Source: Chelydra serpentina
Lineage: Eukaryota; Chordata; Testudines; Chelydridae
Length of the DNA: 64,000 nt
Assembly: GCA_037349315.1 (NCBI GenBank)
Contig: JBAIAC010000008.1
Coordinates: forward strand, 35,810,001-35,874,000
Direction: 5' to 3'
The position numbers and the translations under genes are program-made. The notes beneath the pieces were generated by a model, which did no database searches, was not told the DNA's origin, and saw only the letters and a program-made list of their open reading frames with translations. This document shows positions 46,090 through 58,504 of the stretch, piece after piece (position 1 is the stretch's first letter; each line of letters opens with the position of its first letter).

Positions 46090-46268
46090 AGAGTTCAGTA
46101 AGCTGTCTAAAGGCACATAAGCACTATTGCCCCTTTTTAAAGAGGGAGAAATTGAGCAACAGTGAAGTGAAGCTATTTGTCCAAGATCACATAGTAACAG
46201 AACTACAAATAGACACTGGGGTACCCTGACCACCCCAACCCAATGCACTATCCACTGCACTGGCTTCT
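46090..46268 (-). mobile_element. MIR SINE
   Basis: AGAGGGAGAAATTGAGCAAC, then TTGTCCAAGATCACATAG, then GCACTATCCACTGCACTGGC is the reverse complement of the MIR consensus in order. Confidence 0.75.
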
Positions 46269-47033
46269 GTTATCAGAAGGTGTGTACATTATGAGATGAT
46301 CTAGATCTGTAGAAGTGATGCTCTGATCAATAAATTACTTTTCTTCTAGAAAAAATTATGCCAGTGAAAATATTTGTGGAAAATTGCTCACTGACTGAAT
46401 TTACTGACAGAAAACAAGGGTTTGACATTCAAAACATATAAATAAAATACAATATGCAAAATACTTCAGGGATTTTAAAAGGGACATTTATTTTTGTGAC
46501 CAGCCATCCACTGTCCAATTTTTTTTCTTGGCATCTACAGAAGGACACTCCAGTCCGCCTGTAAGCAGAATTTAATTACATGAAAGCCATTTTATTTATA
46601 TTATTTACAGGCCATTTGGCAGCAAATTTACAGTGATTGTAAAGCATTTCTGAGCCATTTTGCAACCGCATGCAAATAGAAAAGATGATAAATGAGTCTG
46701 CTGCACTAATAGAAATCTCTGCACTCTGCAGACCTGATTCTAAGAGATGCTGCTCCCCCCCAGTGTCTTCAGTGGTGACTGAGTGTGCTCAGCACCTTGC
46801 AGCAGGTGTTCAGCATCTAGAAAGAAGTAGAACCCTATTGATTTATTAATTCTCATACGGAATTAGTATGGCCAGAGCCATAGACGGCTTAATCCGAAAG
46901 AAGGACTCAATGGAGATGGAACTCCTGCTGGTTTTCAAGGAGAGGAAGTTTATCTAATGGCTTTGCTGGCTCAAGAAAGCAGTTTTCTTTAAATCTAAGG
47001 GTGGATAGAACTCTGTTCTATCCAACTGACAAC
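46269..47033. other. Intergenic stretch, nothing recognised
   Basis: No gene or nameable repeat. Confidence 0.4.
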
Positions 47034-47756
47034 TGTGAGGGGGTATGTAAACCCCGCACTAGCATGGAAAGGGTAAAGGAGCTGATTTGGGCTGGAGGGG
47101 CCCTGCCACGCCACACCTGCAAATCATGCCAGGGCTGGAGGAGGAGTTAAAAGGAGGGAACTCCGCTCAGCTGAAGGCAGCCCTGGGAAGGGAACAGAGT
47201 GCTGAGGCACTCCAGTCTGAAGGGAGGCCTGACAACCTGCAGAGCTCTTCCCTTGTAGAAGGAGAGTGCAGAACCTGCGAGTTAAAGGGAAAAGACCTGA
47301 GGCTGGCACCAGAACCAGTGAGCTCTGCGGTGGACATTGATACTCATAGGTCCCCTCTTAAGTGAGAGAGGCCCATATCCTGGAAGGAGCTGCCTACAGG
47401 GTTTTTTTTTCTTTCTGCCTTTCTTTTGTTTAACCCCTTTTGCTGATTATGGGCTGTTTGGTGGCATCACTGGGGCTGCGGGCAGTGGATGATAACTGTT
47501 GAGAGGCCATGGCTGGAAGGTGAGCACTGCCCTGCTAGGAAGATGCCCTGTGGCACCTGCTGGATGGAGGTGGTGTAATTGGACTCATGTGCATGCAGTC
47601 CTCACCTAGCTTAAAGGGGGTTTCCTACCAAAGAGAGATTCATGACCACAACATACATGTGGTTTTACTGGGTGTCACTGTTCATGGCAACTGGACCTTA
47701 TTTCCCCTTAGTGGTCCAGCAATGGCACCTACTCTCAGGCTTCTGGCTGCCTAACA
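47034..47756 (+). mobile_element. LTR-like sequence, low confidence
   Basis: Starts TGTGAGGGGGTATGTAAACC and could end in CTAACA. A TATA-like GGAGTTAAAAGGAGGG lies at about 47143. No TSD matches the proposed ends, no second LTR is present, and the frame at 47087-47365 has no known domain. Confidence 0.25.
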
Positions 47757-47934
47757 GTTATGTATATCTATATAGAGAGAGCTAGCTCTCTCTCTCTTCC
47801 CATCCCCCGCCTACCCCGGCTGGGGTATTTCCAGGCTGAACTACTCTCTGCCTTCACTATGTTGTGCCCAGGAAAAGACAGCCTGTGTAAGTAGCCTGCC
47901 TCATGTCTCCCCTCAGAGACTGATGAATTATGAT

Positions 47935-48245
47935 TTTGTGGGCCCCTGAGCCAGAGCAAGTGGGGGGGCCCTCGCCACCCCTTCTGCCTGCAGTCCCCCA
48001 CCCCACTCTGCTGCCTGCCCTCCTCTGGTGCTCCTGCTGGGGAAAAGGGGTTGGGGCACGGAAGCTTGCCCCACTCTGCCTGCCTGGGGTTCCTGATGGC
48101 ATCAGGGCATGGGGGCTTCCCCTGCTGTCCCAGCAGGAGTGCTGAGTGGGTTGGGGCATGGGGGCACCCATTTTTCAGGGCCCCCCAATTGGCTGGGGTC
48201 TCTGGGCACGGGCCCCATTGTCCTAGTGGCTAATCTGCCACTGCT
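47935..48245. mobile_element. GC-rich DNA-transposon-like repeat
   Basis: GGGCCCCTGAGCCAGAGCAAG at one side and GGGCACGGGCCCC...CTAATCTGCCACTG at the other resemble a family frequent in turtle genomes as I remember it. The G- and C-runs produce long chance frames on both strands. Confidence 0.35.
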
Positions 48246-48827
48246 CAGAGAGGGTATACTGTGTAATTGCCAACAGTTATAAGCTACTGCACAGCACTTC
48301 CCGTACCAAATCTCTTTTATTCTTAAGCTAAAAGCACTACAGAGAAAATGTGTTAAAAAACAATGAAAGAATCTACACACATGCTATTAAGCTTACCAGA
48401 GATCACCTTAACTGTCTCCAAGAGGGGGTTGGGCAGCTGAGTCCTTCAAACCCCCCCACAAAGACATCTCTTTTTGTGGTCACAAGTTCATAAGAACCTT
48501 AGTTCAGAACTAGCACACTCATCAAACGTTTAGTTCCTCCTTTTATGCAGGGTGGGATCTTTGGAGCTCTCAGAAGCAGGTAATCAGTAATCAATCGACT
48601 TCTCTCCACAGAGCATAGCTTCAAAAGGATGGATTTGAAGTAGATCATTTGCATTCCCCTCATCCCCAAGTATTTCCTAGGAAATCCATGTCACTCATAT
48701 TGTCCCCAAAAGTCCTTTCAAGTTCTTAATATCTCCCAGCGATTGCATTAATCCTTCTTCCTCCTAAAGAACCCCTCCTAATACAATCCCACAATAAGAC
48801 ACAAGTGTCTGCATTTTTTATATAATC
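48246..48827. other. Intergenic stretch, possible old LTR material
   Basis: Contains an inverse poly(A)-like CTTTTATTCTTAAGC near 48315, but no definable ends. Confidence 0.3.
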
Positions 48828-48832
48828 GGTCC

Positions 48833-49582
48833 TGTTGTCAGCTTGCTACCAGTGTGGTGCTCTGCTCTGTTCAATGTTTATATCAGTCGGCTGCATGCGT
48901 GTTCCCTCTGTGTGCTGCCCCAGCTCTGCGCAGATAGCTAACACAGCAGACTCGAGAGAACCCCCAAAGACCACAGACTCTAGTAAGGTACGAAGGCACG
49001 TCGGCCAGGTTTATTGTCGAAGAGAAGCACCGTGATAGTTTCCCGTAGACTCTACAGGACATACTATGGAATTTGTGCCCCCTGGCAATGGACCGGCTCA
49101 GTCAGTGGCGGGACTTTCCACTGACCCCTAGACCAGACAAAGACAACTCCTCGGGGGTGAATTCTTATGCACAGGTACAAACAAGTTACACATCACTCCT
49201 GACGTACTGAGGTGCAACCCCTCTACGTAACCAGGTACAACCCCTTCTACGTGTAAGGTGCCGCCTCCCACCTTGTACATGTTGGTTCGAACAAAACAAC
49301 TCTATCCATCATATTACCCTTTTGCTCCTGTCTTTAGGATGGGCCAGCCTGTTCCTTGTTATCTGTGTGGAATGTACAAGTGTTCTGGTACCTTTTAGGT
49401 TTGTGTACTTTTGCAACATCAGCCCTTTCCTTGCCAACTTCTGTGAGCAGGGCCTCCCTTTGGCGTACAGCTTAACTTTGCTTTATGTTAGCAAAGTCTT
49501 GACCATTACTTTAGCTCAGGCCTTAGGCCTCATACCGAGCCTCTGATACAAGGGTTTATGCTCAGGGCCTCATCTTACTACA
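48833..49582 (-). mobile_element. Solo LTR of an endogenous retrovirus-like element
   Basis: The 750-bp segment begins TGTTGTCAGC and ends CTTACTACA on the plus strand, i.e. TG...CA. A perfect 5-bp direct repeat, GGTCC, lies at 48828-48832 and 49583-49587. On the minus strand AATAAA (complement of 49010-49015) is followed by a short U5-like part, so transcription would run right to left. No internal gag, pol or env sequence is present, so this is a recombined solo LTR. A 5-bp TSD fits class III (ERV3/ERVL-like) or Gypsy-type elements; I cannot decide between them. Confidence 0.88.
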
Positions 49583-49587
49583 GGTCC

Positions 49588-50325
49588 CAAAGGTATTAAA
49601 TGTCATTCAATAAGGTTTAATTTAACTTTAATCCATAAAGTTTGCCCAGGACATTGCAGGATACTGTCATGTCTATGATACTGGGCACACAAGTTCTAGG
49701 GAAGAGAGTGTGCGCTAAGGACCAGGCTGACCTATTCAGGGCAAATGCAGTGTGCAACACACTGCAAGACAATAAACAACCCTTCTTCCCAGTTGGTGTG
49801 CTGTCGGGCAAGAGCAGAGCTTGTGTAAGGAGTCAGCAAAATCACTTGTACAACTCCATAGGCTGAGTCTATTCAGACCAGATGAATTACCACAGCTCTA
49901 AATCTGGATTAATAACCTTGTGCACTCATCCAGCAAGGGATTACCTGGTAGTGGATGGGGTGAGAAGCAGACAATGCAGGGCATGGAGGTTGTGAAGTTT
50001 GCTGCTGAGGAGAGGAATTGCCCAGTCAGGTTTGATGTAGATGTTTAGGGAGCTCCTCTTTGAAGTGGTTGGGTGGTTCCCAACCCGAGAGGTGTTGGGG
50101 GTTCCCTGCCCAACCCACCCATTAATAGCTGGTTTTCACAACAGGTTAGTGTAGAAATATTGCAGCTGTATTTTGCTTCCTCTCAGAGTGACTGTTTGAG
50201 GCTCTGTGGCCTCTAACCTGTCTACTCTAACTGCCTATGTAGCAATAATATATATGCATTTCTGTAGTACAAATATGGTGAAACAGCCTCCGGTGTAACC
50301 TAGAACAGTCTACAGTAGCCTATGA
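49588..50325. other. Intergenic stretch, nothing recognised
   Basis: No gene or nameable repeat. Confidence 0.4.
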
Positions 50326-50446
50326 CCCGCGTCCTGCAAAGTACTTAAGCTCATGCTTAAATTTTAAACATACGAATAATCCCATTGACTTGATGGGATG
50401 ATCTGTGTTCTTAAAGTTAAGCATGTTAGCGCTTTGCTGGGAAGGC
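50326..50446. repeat. Palindromic repeat (family P2)
   Basis: GTCCTGCAAAGTACTTAAGC and TCATGCTTAAA mirrored by TTAAAGTTAAGCATG and GCGCTTTGCTGGGAAGG, around CCCATTGACTTGATGGG. Confidence 0.7.
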
Positions 50447-50631
50447 CTAAGGGATATCAAAGAGAGAGTGAAGGTATGAATGACACGAGCCAGAAAGCTT
50501 CAGAGGAGATGATGCAAACGAACAGAACTGCAAATCAATGCAGAGGTTAGAGCCAGAGGGAAACAGGCAACCTAGCAGAGTAAAGGAAGAGCTGCCAGCT
50601 TCAAACAACCAGAGGATCCCAGAAAGAATCA

Positions 50632-50922
50632 AGGGGTCTGTCTACACGGCAATTGGACAGCTGTGGCTGCCCCTTGCCAGCTGACTTGAGTTCACGGGGC
50701 TTGGGCTAAAGGGGCTGTTTAACTGCAGTGTAGACATTTAGGCTCTGGTTACAGCTGGAGTTCTGGGACCCTCCCACCTCGCAAGGTCCTAGAGCTTGGG
50801 CCCCAGGCTAAGCCTGAATGTCTGCACTGTAATTAAACAGCCCCTTAGCCAGAGCCCTGCTAGCCTGAGTCAGCTGGCACGGGCCAGCTGCGGGTTTTGA
50901 ATTCCAGTGTAGACATTCCCAA
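50632..50922. mobile_element. Foldback non-autonomous DNA transposon
   Basis: Inverted ends GGGTCTGTCTACACGGCAAT and CAGTGTAGACATTCCC. The arms share GCCAGCTGACTTGAGTTC / CTGAGTCAGCTGGC and GGCTGTTTAACTGCAGTGTA / TGCACTGTAATTAAACAGCC. Same general type as 43780-44054. Confidence 0.75.
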
Positions 50923-51661
50923 ACGGGCTGCTGATGGAAGCTTAAAATAGCCTGAGAATGATCTCAAGGCAGCTAGAGATAATAGTGTGATGACTGGGAA
51001 GCCCCGAGAGGGAGGCCTGCAGTAGCCTCAGAAGTACTGAAAGCTGCTGGAGGAGGCTGAGGAGCACAGATTGAAGATGAGACGCAGTTTTAGCAAAGAG
51101 AGCTTGGCAATTGCTGGGGGAGCTGAGCACAAGCATTGGAAGGGCTGGGGGACCCGGGGAGAAGAGGGTAGCTATGGGAGTACAATACAGATTCTGTGAC
51201 TCTGTCCTAACAGCTAACTTGGAGATGTAAGTAAATCCCCAAACTGTAAGTGTGCAGATGCTGCATTTCTCGTGAGCTACACTCTGTGCATGGACTTGGG
51301 GGAGGTGGGGAGCAAAGAGGCGTTAAGACACCCTTGTGCTTCCCTATATTCTCTGCCTGGCCCCCAGCATAAGTTGGAGGCGCCTAAGGCAGCACTCAAG
51401 GGGCTGTCCGCAAACTGAGTATAGCAGCGGTTTAGTTATGTTCCCTCCCTTGTTGTCACAACCCCTATACCAGATACAACGAAGGGGGAGATGTAAAGCT
51501 GGCTACACCAGCACTACACAATGCAGGAACCCCCCAGCAGCTGGAGTATTCCTTAGTAGGGAAATACGTCTGCTTTATGGCTCCTTTTTCAACAACGGGG
51601 TGGTCCTAGCGCAATACAGGAGTGAACTTCATTGGCATGAAGGACCTGATTCTGCTCCCGC
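50923..51661. other. Intergenic stretch, nothing recognised
   Basis: A 113-codon frame at 51336-51677 has no family resemblance. Confidence 0.4.
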
Positions 51662-52730
51662 TGACTTCAATGATTAAAAAACTAGAACAACATAAAATGA
51701 ACAAGGCACACCTTAAATGGATTCAAACCTGGCTAACTGACACCTCTCAAAATGTAATTGTAAATGGGGAATTGTCATCAAGCTGATGTGTTTCCTGCAG
51801 AAATTGGTTCTTGGCTCTACGCTATTTAACATTTTTATCAAGGGCCTGGAAAAAAAAATGTAAAATCATCACTGATAAACTTTGCAAATGACCCAAAAAT
51901 TGGCGGAGGGTGGTAAATAATGATAGGACAGGTCACTGATTCAGAGCCATCTAGATCAATTGGTAAACCGGTGCAAGCCAAAAATGAGTGTTAATATGGC
52001 TAAATTAAAATGCATGCATCCAAGGACAAAAAATCTAGTCCTATTTACTGTATGGGGGAACTGTATCCTGGAATCAATGACTCTGAAAAAGATTTGGGGG
52101 TGGTGGTGGATGATCAACTGAACATGAGCTCCCAGTGTGATGCTGTAGCCAAAGAGTTAATGAGCTCCTGGGGTGTATAAACAGGAATCTCAGTAAGAGT
52201 AGAGATGTTACTTTACATCTGTATTTGGCACTGGTGCTAGAATACTGTGTCCAGTTCTGGTGCCCACAATTCAAGAAGGATGTTGAGAAATTGAAGAGGG
52301 TTCAGAGAAGAGCCTCGAGACTGATTAAGGCATGTTTTCTAATCCTTTATAGTGATAGACTCAAGTAGCACAATCTATTTAGCTTAACACTAAATGGTGA
52401 CTTGATTAGTCTATAAGTGTCTACATCAGAACAAATGGGCTCATCAATCTCTCAGAGAAAGGTATAACATGATCCAATGGCTGGAAGTTGAAGCTAGACA
52501 ATTTCAGACTGAAAATAAGGTATAAATTGTCAACAGTGAGGGTAATTAACCATTGGAACAATTTACCAAGGGTTGTGGTGGATTCTCTATCAATGACAAC
52601 GTTTAAATCAAGATTGAATGTTTTTCTATAAAATAAATTTAAGGAATTATTTTGGGGGAGTTCTGTGTTACACAAGAGGTCAGACAAGATGATCACAACA
52701 GTCCCTTCTGGCCTTGGAAGCTATGAAAAA
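51662..52730 (+). mobile_element. Degenerate CR1 LINE, ORF2 3' half and 3' end
   Basis: In order on the plus strand: a decayed reverse-transcriptase catalytic block around 51880 (family form FADDTK; here FANDPKIGG, one catalytic Asp replaced), the late RT/thumb region (LGVVVDDQLN near 52095), the ORF2 C-terminus (VLEYCVQFWCP, then KRVQRRASRLIK near 52240-52325) and a 3' end with CAGACAAGATGATCACAAC and CTTGGAAGCTATGAA. Multiple stops and frameshifts make it inactive. Confidence 0.85.
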
Positions 52731-53238
52731 ATGGGAATAGAATGGGGTGAGTCCCAAATTCGGAAGCTAATAAAAGGTCAGCTACAGCATAAAGCATCAA
52801 ATGTGGAAACTGTGAAATAGAAGAAACTGTAATGAACATCTCATGCATCCTGGTACGCCTTACAATATAAACCCTCATCCTTTGATCTCCTTAAATGTGT
52901 TGTCCCTAAATCTGCCCTGCTATCTGCCTAGGGAAGCCATGTGACTAAGTAAACCAAGCCAAATCCTAGTGATCCTCTGAGGTGTGGTTCTCTTAGAAGA
53001 GTGATGTATTGTTAATAATATGTACCCCCTCCTTTTCCTGGATATTCTGTAGAAAATAAGTTTGACCTGTCTTCTTTAGTATTGGGTTCAAGGCTATCCG
53101 ATAGCTAAAGTTAAAGGCCAATTCCTGCCCTTGAATAAGCTAGTGTAACTGCTACCAACATATCCTCTATATAAAACAAATATCATTAACATACAAAACT
53201 CACGCTAAAATTATTTGTCCATATTGACATAACAAATA
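52731..53238. other. Intergenic stretch, nothing recognised
   Basis: No gene or nameable repeat. Confidence 0.4.
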
Positions 53239-54000
53239 TGTAACCCTTCTGTCCGGTGGTTAAGAGTAGCAAAAAAGGCTGGGTGCACTGTGTCTAGGGG
53301 TCCCTCTTGACAGAAAACTAAACTGGCTCCAGCCCCCACCCAGGAACCTGGAAAAACTAAACATATGCTCCCTAAATACCCTTAACAAGCAGAACATCCC
53401 TACTGACAGGCACTGGGAGACTCTCTACAAAGGGATCTTTATTAAGGGAGAGTGAACACAGTCATGACCTTGGGAAAACAGCAGAAGAATAGATATGCAA
53501 GTAAAGAATAAAATACCCCCTTCCGCTAACTTTGGCAGTGCTTTGTCTAACTCCTTTCCCAGCTGCTGGTGAGACAGTCCCACAGGTAATACTCCATTGG
53601 CTGCACCATCCATATATCTCACCCATCCACCAAACCCCACCCAGTTTGGATCAGTGAGTAGCATTGGTCCACGTGTCTCTTTATGGGTCGGTCTCCAGTC
53701 CCAATGGAGCTGCTTGCCTTGTTCTGTCTGAAGATGCCACCTCCTCAGCCCAGGTCAGTGAATCAGTTTTATTAAGGCGCTGGATAGGCAGTGGCTCACC
53801 AGAGTCCACTCAGCTCTGGATCATCTCTTGCTGCAAAGTCCTTAGTCTGTGACTGTCCTCATGGCAAGGTCATCTGTGAATTGCTTCTCACACCAAAGTC
53901 CCCACAGGACTGGGGTCAAGATCACTTAGGACCCTTCAGAATAGTCCTGCCTGCTTGGAAATGAGCACTTTCCACTCCTTGCACCTCTCTGGGAGCTCAC
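53239..54000 (-). mobile_element. LTR-like sequence, ends uncertain
   Basis: On the plus strand starts TGTAACCCTTCTGTCCGG and carries an inverse poly(A) signal (CTTTATTAAGGG near 53438) about 200 bases in, as the 3' part of a minus-strand LTR would. I could not find the other end or a TSD. Confidence 0.3.
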
Positions 54001-54014
54001 TTCCCCTTGCCCCT

Positions 54015-54036
54015 CCCCCCCCCCCAAAAAAAAAAT
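54015..54036. repeat. C-run followed by A-run
   Basis: About 11 C then about 10 A. Confidence 0.8.
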
Positions 54037-56459
54037 TCAAGTTCACCTATAATTATGGTGATGACACAAGTCACTAGAGGAACTGTTGGTTGGTAGCCTA
54101 GGGAAAAGATCTCTATGGCAGCACTTTTCCCTTTTCACCAATAGAGGGAGTAGAGAGCGCTTAACACACGGCGCTTCTGGCCACAGACCATACATATATT
54201 TATAATTAAAATCCTGTTGTGCTTGAATGGTACTGACTTTCTGAGCAAAAATTAATTCTTTCATTTTTCAGTAAACCGTATCTGCTTTTTTACCCTAAGC
54301 ATCGCAACCAAATTTAAAGGAAAGCCCATGAACTACACGATTATCTAATGTTTGCAACTATTAGCAACCCATTAGACCGTTTGAGACTCAAGAAGTACAG
54401 CTTGGATATGAAAAGAGGAGAAGCAGGAGACTTTCATCATTCTTATAAGGTAAACTGCTTTATTAGCATTTATTATTATTAATTATTCATTTGGATTGTA
54501 ATAGCATGTAGGAACCCCAGTGATGGACCAGAACCCCATTGTGCCATTACTTGTGTAGAACATTATGATTATACATTTGTATGGCACCTTCCATCACAAA
54601 GAAAGACAAGTACATGGCACCTCCTGCCCATTGGTTGGGGAATAACTCAAAGGGATGAGTACCGCCTACTGAATCTCCATTGACAATTTTTGTAGTACGG
54701 AGGTGTTCCTTGGAGGTAAAGAACTGACCGAGCCCAAACTTGATTAGCTTATAAGAACTAAGAGTATCACACACTGCATTGCTTCTATAGGCCTGATTGT
54801 ACATCCATTGAGAGAGTGGCAATGGTGTGGGGAGATGTGTAGGAAGTGAGTGTGTGTGTGGGGGGAGGGGCGTAACAGGGACCATGAGGAGGGGCATGCT
54901 TAGGATATTCAAAGATGGTTTGATAAGTGACACCAGATGTGTCCAAATAACATGTAATTGCGCTAAGCAGCCTGTCAGGCTGGGCATAGTAAGTGCCTCC
55001 ACAAATAGCTCCCTTTATTACATCTGTGGATTTATAGCAGGAATAAAAAAGCTGAAACGCTTGGCTCTTGAGGCAGGTTGATAAGACTTGTTTAGCATGG
55101 ATGGCTGATGCATAAAGGTTTTATGACACAGGAATAGCTATAACTGAATGCAAATAGGGTATTTTATGGCTGTTTTTTCCATAAGTGAAAATGTTAATTA
55201 CGCAGCAAATGTATGAAAAATGTAACATTGATGCTGATAGAAACTTGGTAATCAGCTAAGCTAGTTCACCCATCCACTAAGTAAAATGTAAATATAGGGC
55301 CAATTGCTCCTTTTCACCCCAGAGGAACAGTCCCTAATATTTAGCAAATATTAGCAATATGTTTTTTGCTAAAAACATTCTTTCATTCTGTTCCACAAAC
55401 AACAACAATACTGTCTACTCCTCTGTTTGTCAGTGGGAACTGATACATCCCCTCTAAATGATCCTCTTCAAATATTTTCCTCTCAATACCCATTTTAAGC
55501 ACCTGCTAATGTTAGCATCAATTTTTTCACATATGTTGATTAAATGTATTCCTCTTCTTTTAATTATATAATTCAGAGAGGAACTTCATAAGAGAAAATT
55601 TAAAATATTACAGGTTCAGTTCTCTTGCTTACTCTGGTCCAGTCCTAGCGAAATCAATGGAGTTGGGCTAGTGTAACTCAAGATATATTGGTTCTGTACT
55701 GCCAAATAATTATCCTACTGAATATTAAGAGCCATATTCTGCCTGTCCCATATGTGAGTGTTCAGTGGAGAGATGGCAAGGGGTACTCAGTCACTAGTAA
55801 GTTGGGGGTTCATGGCCATTAGTCCATCCCCCTATGCATTGTCCAGCAGAGCCAGCCAACCAAGGCACCACCCCTTGCAAAAGTCTGTAGTGAAATGACA
55901 TAACTGAACCCTTAATTATAGAACACAGGAATTCAGATGGGAACCAGATAAAACTCCTTTTCACTCATGAACCACGAGGATGTTTTTTGTAAATCATTAA
56001 CAACAATTTTAAACGTTACCTAGAGATAAATGGGAGCTCTTTCAGTTCATACATTTGGTTTTGGCAGGAGGAAAAATGCACCAACACAGAAAATTACTAA
56101 ATAAAGATTCATGTCTGAAATATTTCTATCCAAATAATGTTTCATATACATCTCCTGTGCAAATGCTGATATGGGATGGAAGGACAATACCAGACATGTG
56201 CACAGGAAATGAAATTTGCAAAACTAGAGGAAAGGCCACGTTCATGAAAAAATAATATGGATGTCAAATAACAAAGTTAACATTCTGTAAATACAGCACC
56301 AAGTCAGCTTGTATGTTGTTTAACAATCCATGTAAGGAACTTGCTCTCTCAGCAAGTAAAGCAGATACATGTAGGTGTATGATATTTCCATACTAAATGG
56401 CAAAATAAAAGACCAAGCTACTAATGACCCTCCTTCTCTTCCTTGCTCACCCAAGCAGT
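54037..56459. other. Intergenic stretch, nothing firmly recognised
   Basis: The 151-codon minus-strand frame at 54547-55002 has no domain, is proline and leucine rich by chance, and overlaps simple GT-rich sequence. A P1 trace lies near 55620-55680. Confidence 0.35.
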
Positions 56460-56748
56460 TGCTGAATTCACTGCACAACTAGCCAATGACCTCATCCCCT
56501 TCAGTGTTGGGCTGATAGACAGGCACTGGCTACTAGGCACTAGAAGCTTGGATGCTATTCAGAGGCTCAGGTGACCTCGCTTCCCTGAACCAACTTGAGG
56601 AGAACAGGCAGTCAACTGGAATAGTAGGAGCCAGTTAGACCCTTAAGACGCTGATATCTTTCCTCACTCAGGCCCTGCTACCACCCTGCTTATTTGTCCC
56701 CTTCAACTGAGTGTTGAGAACCACTATAGCTGGCACAGAACAGCAGTC

Positions 56749-57483
56749 ATGAGTGAAAGAAGAAAATGTCCGTCTGGGGCAGAATTCAGAAAAAGAAAGG
56801 CAGCAAAGGAAGCTTTTCTATCTAAGCAGGAAGGAGCTCTCCTGAGATACATAGACACAAATGTTCACAGTGAGCCTTCCGGCCCCAGTGAGGATGTGAG
56901 TGGTGAGGAGATGCCTGATCTTCCAGTTAGTCAGAGTGCAGGTGACCTGACAGCTACTGCGGCATCCATATCTCCATCTCAAATTGATGTAACCATGCAC
57001 ATTCCTGAAGAAAAGTGTAGATCAGAGAAGAGTGTGGTAGAGGCGCAAGAAACAGCTTTTGCTGAGATTAGTTCCTTAAGTCTAGATGATCCAGGACTGT
57101 GGACCCACTTGAGCAGTAGCCTGAGGGACTTCCTTGTACTGCATGGGCCACAGCAAGTGAAAAACTTCATGTTCCCCAAAGACAATGAAAATAGAAGTTT
57201 CCATCCAACACATTATTGGCGTGAAATCTCCAATGGTGACAAAGTGAAGAGGCCATGGCTTATGTACACAGAAACCCAGAATGTGGCATACTGTTTTTGT
57301 TGCAAACTCTTCCAGTCTAATGTTCCAGCCACATTGGGTTCTACAGGAACAAAGGACTGGAAAAATCTGGCTAGAAATCTGGCATGCCATGAGAAGGCAG
57401 CAAATCACCAGAGAGCATTCCATAGGTGGGCTACTTATTGTATCCAGAGACTGATATCAAGAACAGCCTTACTAAATTTCTAA
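56749..57483 (+). CDS. N-terminal part of a hAT transposase (TTF-type zinc finger), open for 244 codons
   Basis: The frame is uninterrupted from ATG to TAA and matches the N-terminal region of hAT transposases and of ZMYM-type proteins derived from them. There is a basic N-terminus (SGAEFRKRKAAKEA, residues 9-22), a low-complexity acidic and serine-rich linker, then the conserved entry block DPGLW...LRDFLVLHGP (about 114-134), FPKD and REISNGDKVKRPWLMY (about 142-173), and a TTF-like zinc finger with Cys182 and Cys185 (YCFCCKLF) and His214 and His220 (CHEKAANH). The catalytic RNase-H-like domain and the C-terminal dimerisation domain that should follow are missing: similarity ends near residue 235 and the stop comes at 244. 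It is therefore a truncated copy. Whether it is a young deletion derivative, an expressed regulator or a neutral relic cannot be told from this sequence. Confidence 0.65.
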   Translation: MSERRKCPSGAEFRKRKAAKEAFLSKQEGALLRYIDTNVHSEPSGPSEDVSGEEMPDLPVSQSAGDLTATAASISPSQIDVTMHIPEEKCRSEKSVVEAQETAFAEISSLSLDDPGLWTHLSSSLRDFLVLHGPQQVKNFMFPKDNENRSFHPTHYWREISNGDKVKRPWLMYTETQNVAYCFCCKLFQSNVPATLGSTGTKDWKNLARNLACHEKAANHQRAFHRWATYCIQRLISRTALLNF

Positions 57484-58504
57484 GAAGGACTAATTATATG
57501 TTTACTTTGGCACAATCACACCAATTAAAATAATAAACCTCAGTTGAAGAAAGCAGAGAGTTAACTATCAGTTAAAATATTACTAATAGCTGAAACCTGA
57601 AGCTACCTATATGCAATTTAGTGCTGAAAGAGAATCATAACATTGAATTTACAAGTAATTTTCAGAACTGATTACTTAATTTATATTTTGGAATACGTAC
57701 TTGTCTATTAAATTATTGCTCATGTTCCCATCTAGCTTATACTGCATAGAAACTATGTATGCCATGCAACCTGATTTTACATATCTCAAGATCAGTAATC
57801 GTTTTGTCATAATATATAATAAAATGAAAACTTTAAGAATGCAAAGCTAAATTTAAAACCATTCCAACTATAAATGACAGAAGTAGGGAAACCTGTTTTC
57901 ACTGTGTCTTTATATTAAGATCTGAATTAATCTCAGTGAAAGACAGGTCAGATATTCTGGTTTTACTAAACAAATTTAGCTCTAGTCTTCTGAACAAAGA
58001 CATTATTTTAGCAGCAGGTGGTGAGGTTTTGACACCTTTGCTTTCAGAAGTCACTTGCAACTCCGGTAAACACATCTACACCTGTTTTCTGATACTTCAT
58101 TTACAGCTTTATTATATAAACCTTAATAATGCAAGAGAAGCACTGGGAACTGATTTCAGGTTTTGCCACATATCATACATAGGTTAATTTATTATATGGA
58201 TTTAAAGTACTCTCTATGGTACTGCAATGAAAACAATATAGTAGTAGTAGTTTGATTCACGGAGCAGGAAAGAAGGTGGCTCTTGGGAAAATAGGAAATA
58301 TTTTACTTTTTCTTTCATCAGTGAGGGCTTTCTCTCACACATGCAGAGTTTTAATTCTCCATCCCTGTCTCTTATTCCTTAGATTAACACTTTTATTTCA
58401 CAGTATCCAAGATGACTACAGTAACAGCTGTGATTTACATAAATCCTTCATCCAAAAGCATTTTGCAACCCATATATTATTATACGATGACCAGGTGGCT
58501 GGTT
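57484..58504. other. Intergenic stretch after the transposase fragment
   Basis: No remainder of the transposase is found here on either strand. An AATAAA lies about 50 bases after the stop (near 57530). Confidence 0.4.

Noticed and set aside
54547..55002. 151-codon minus-strand frame
   Set aside because: Low-complexity proline, leucine and threonine stretches from a GT-rich region; no family match.
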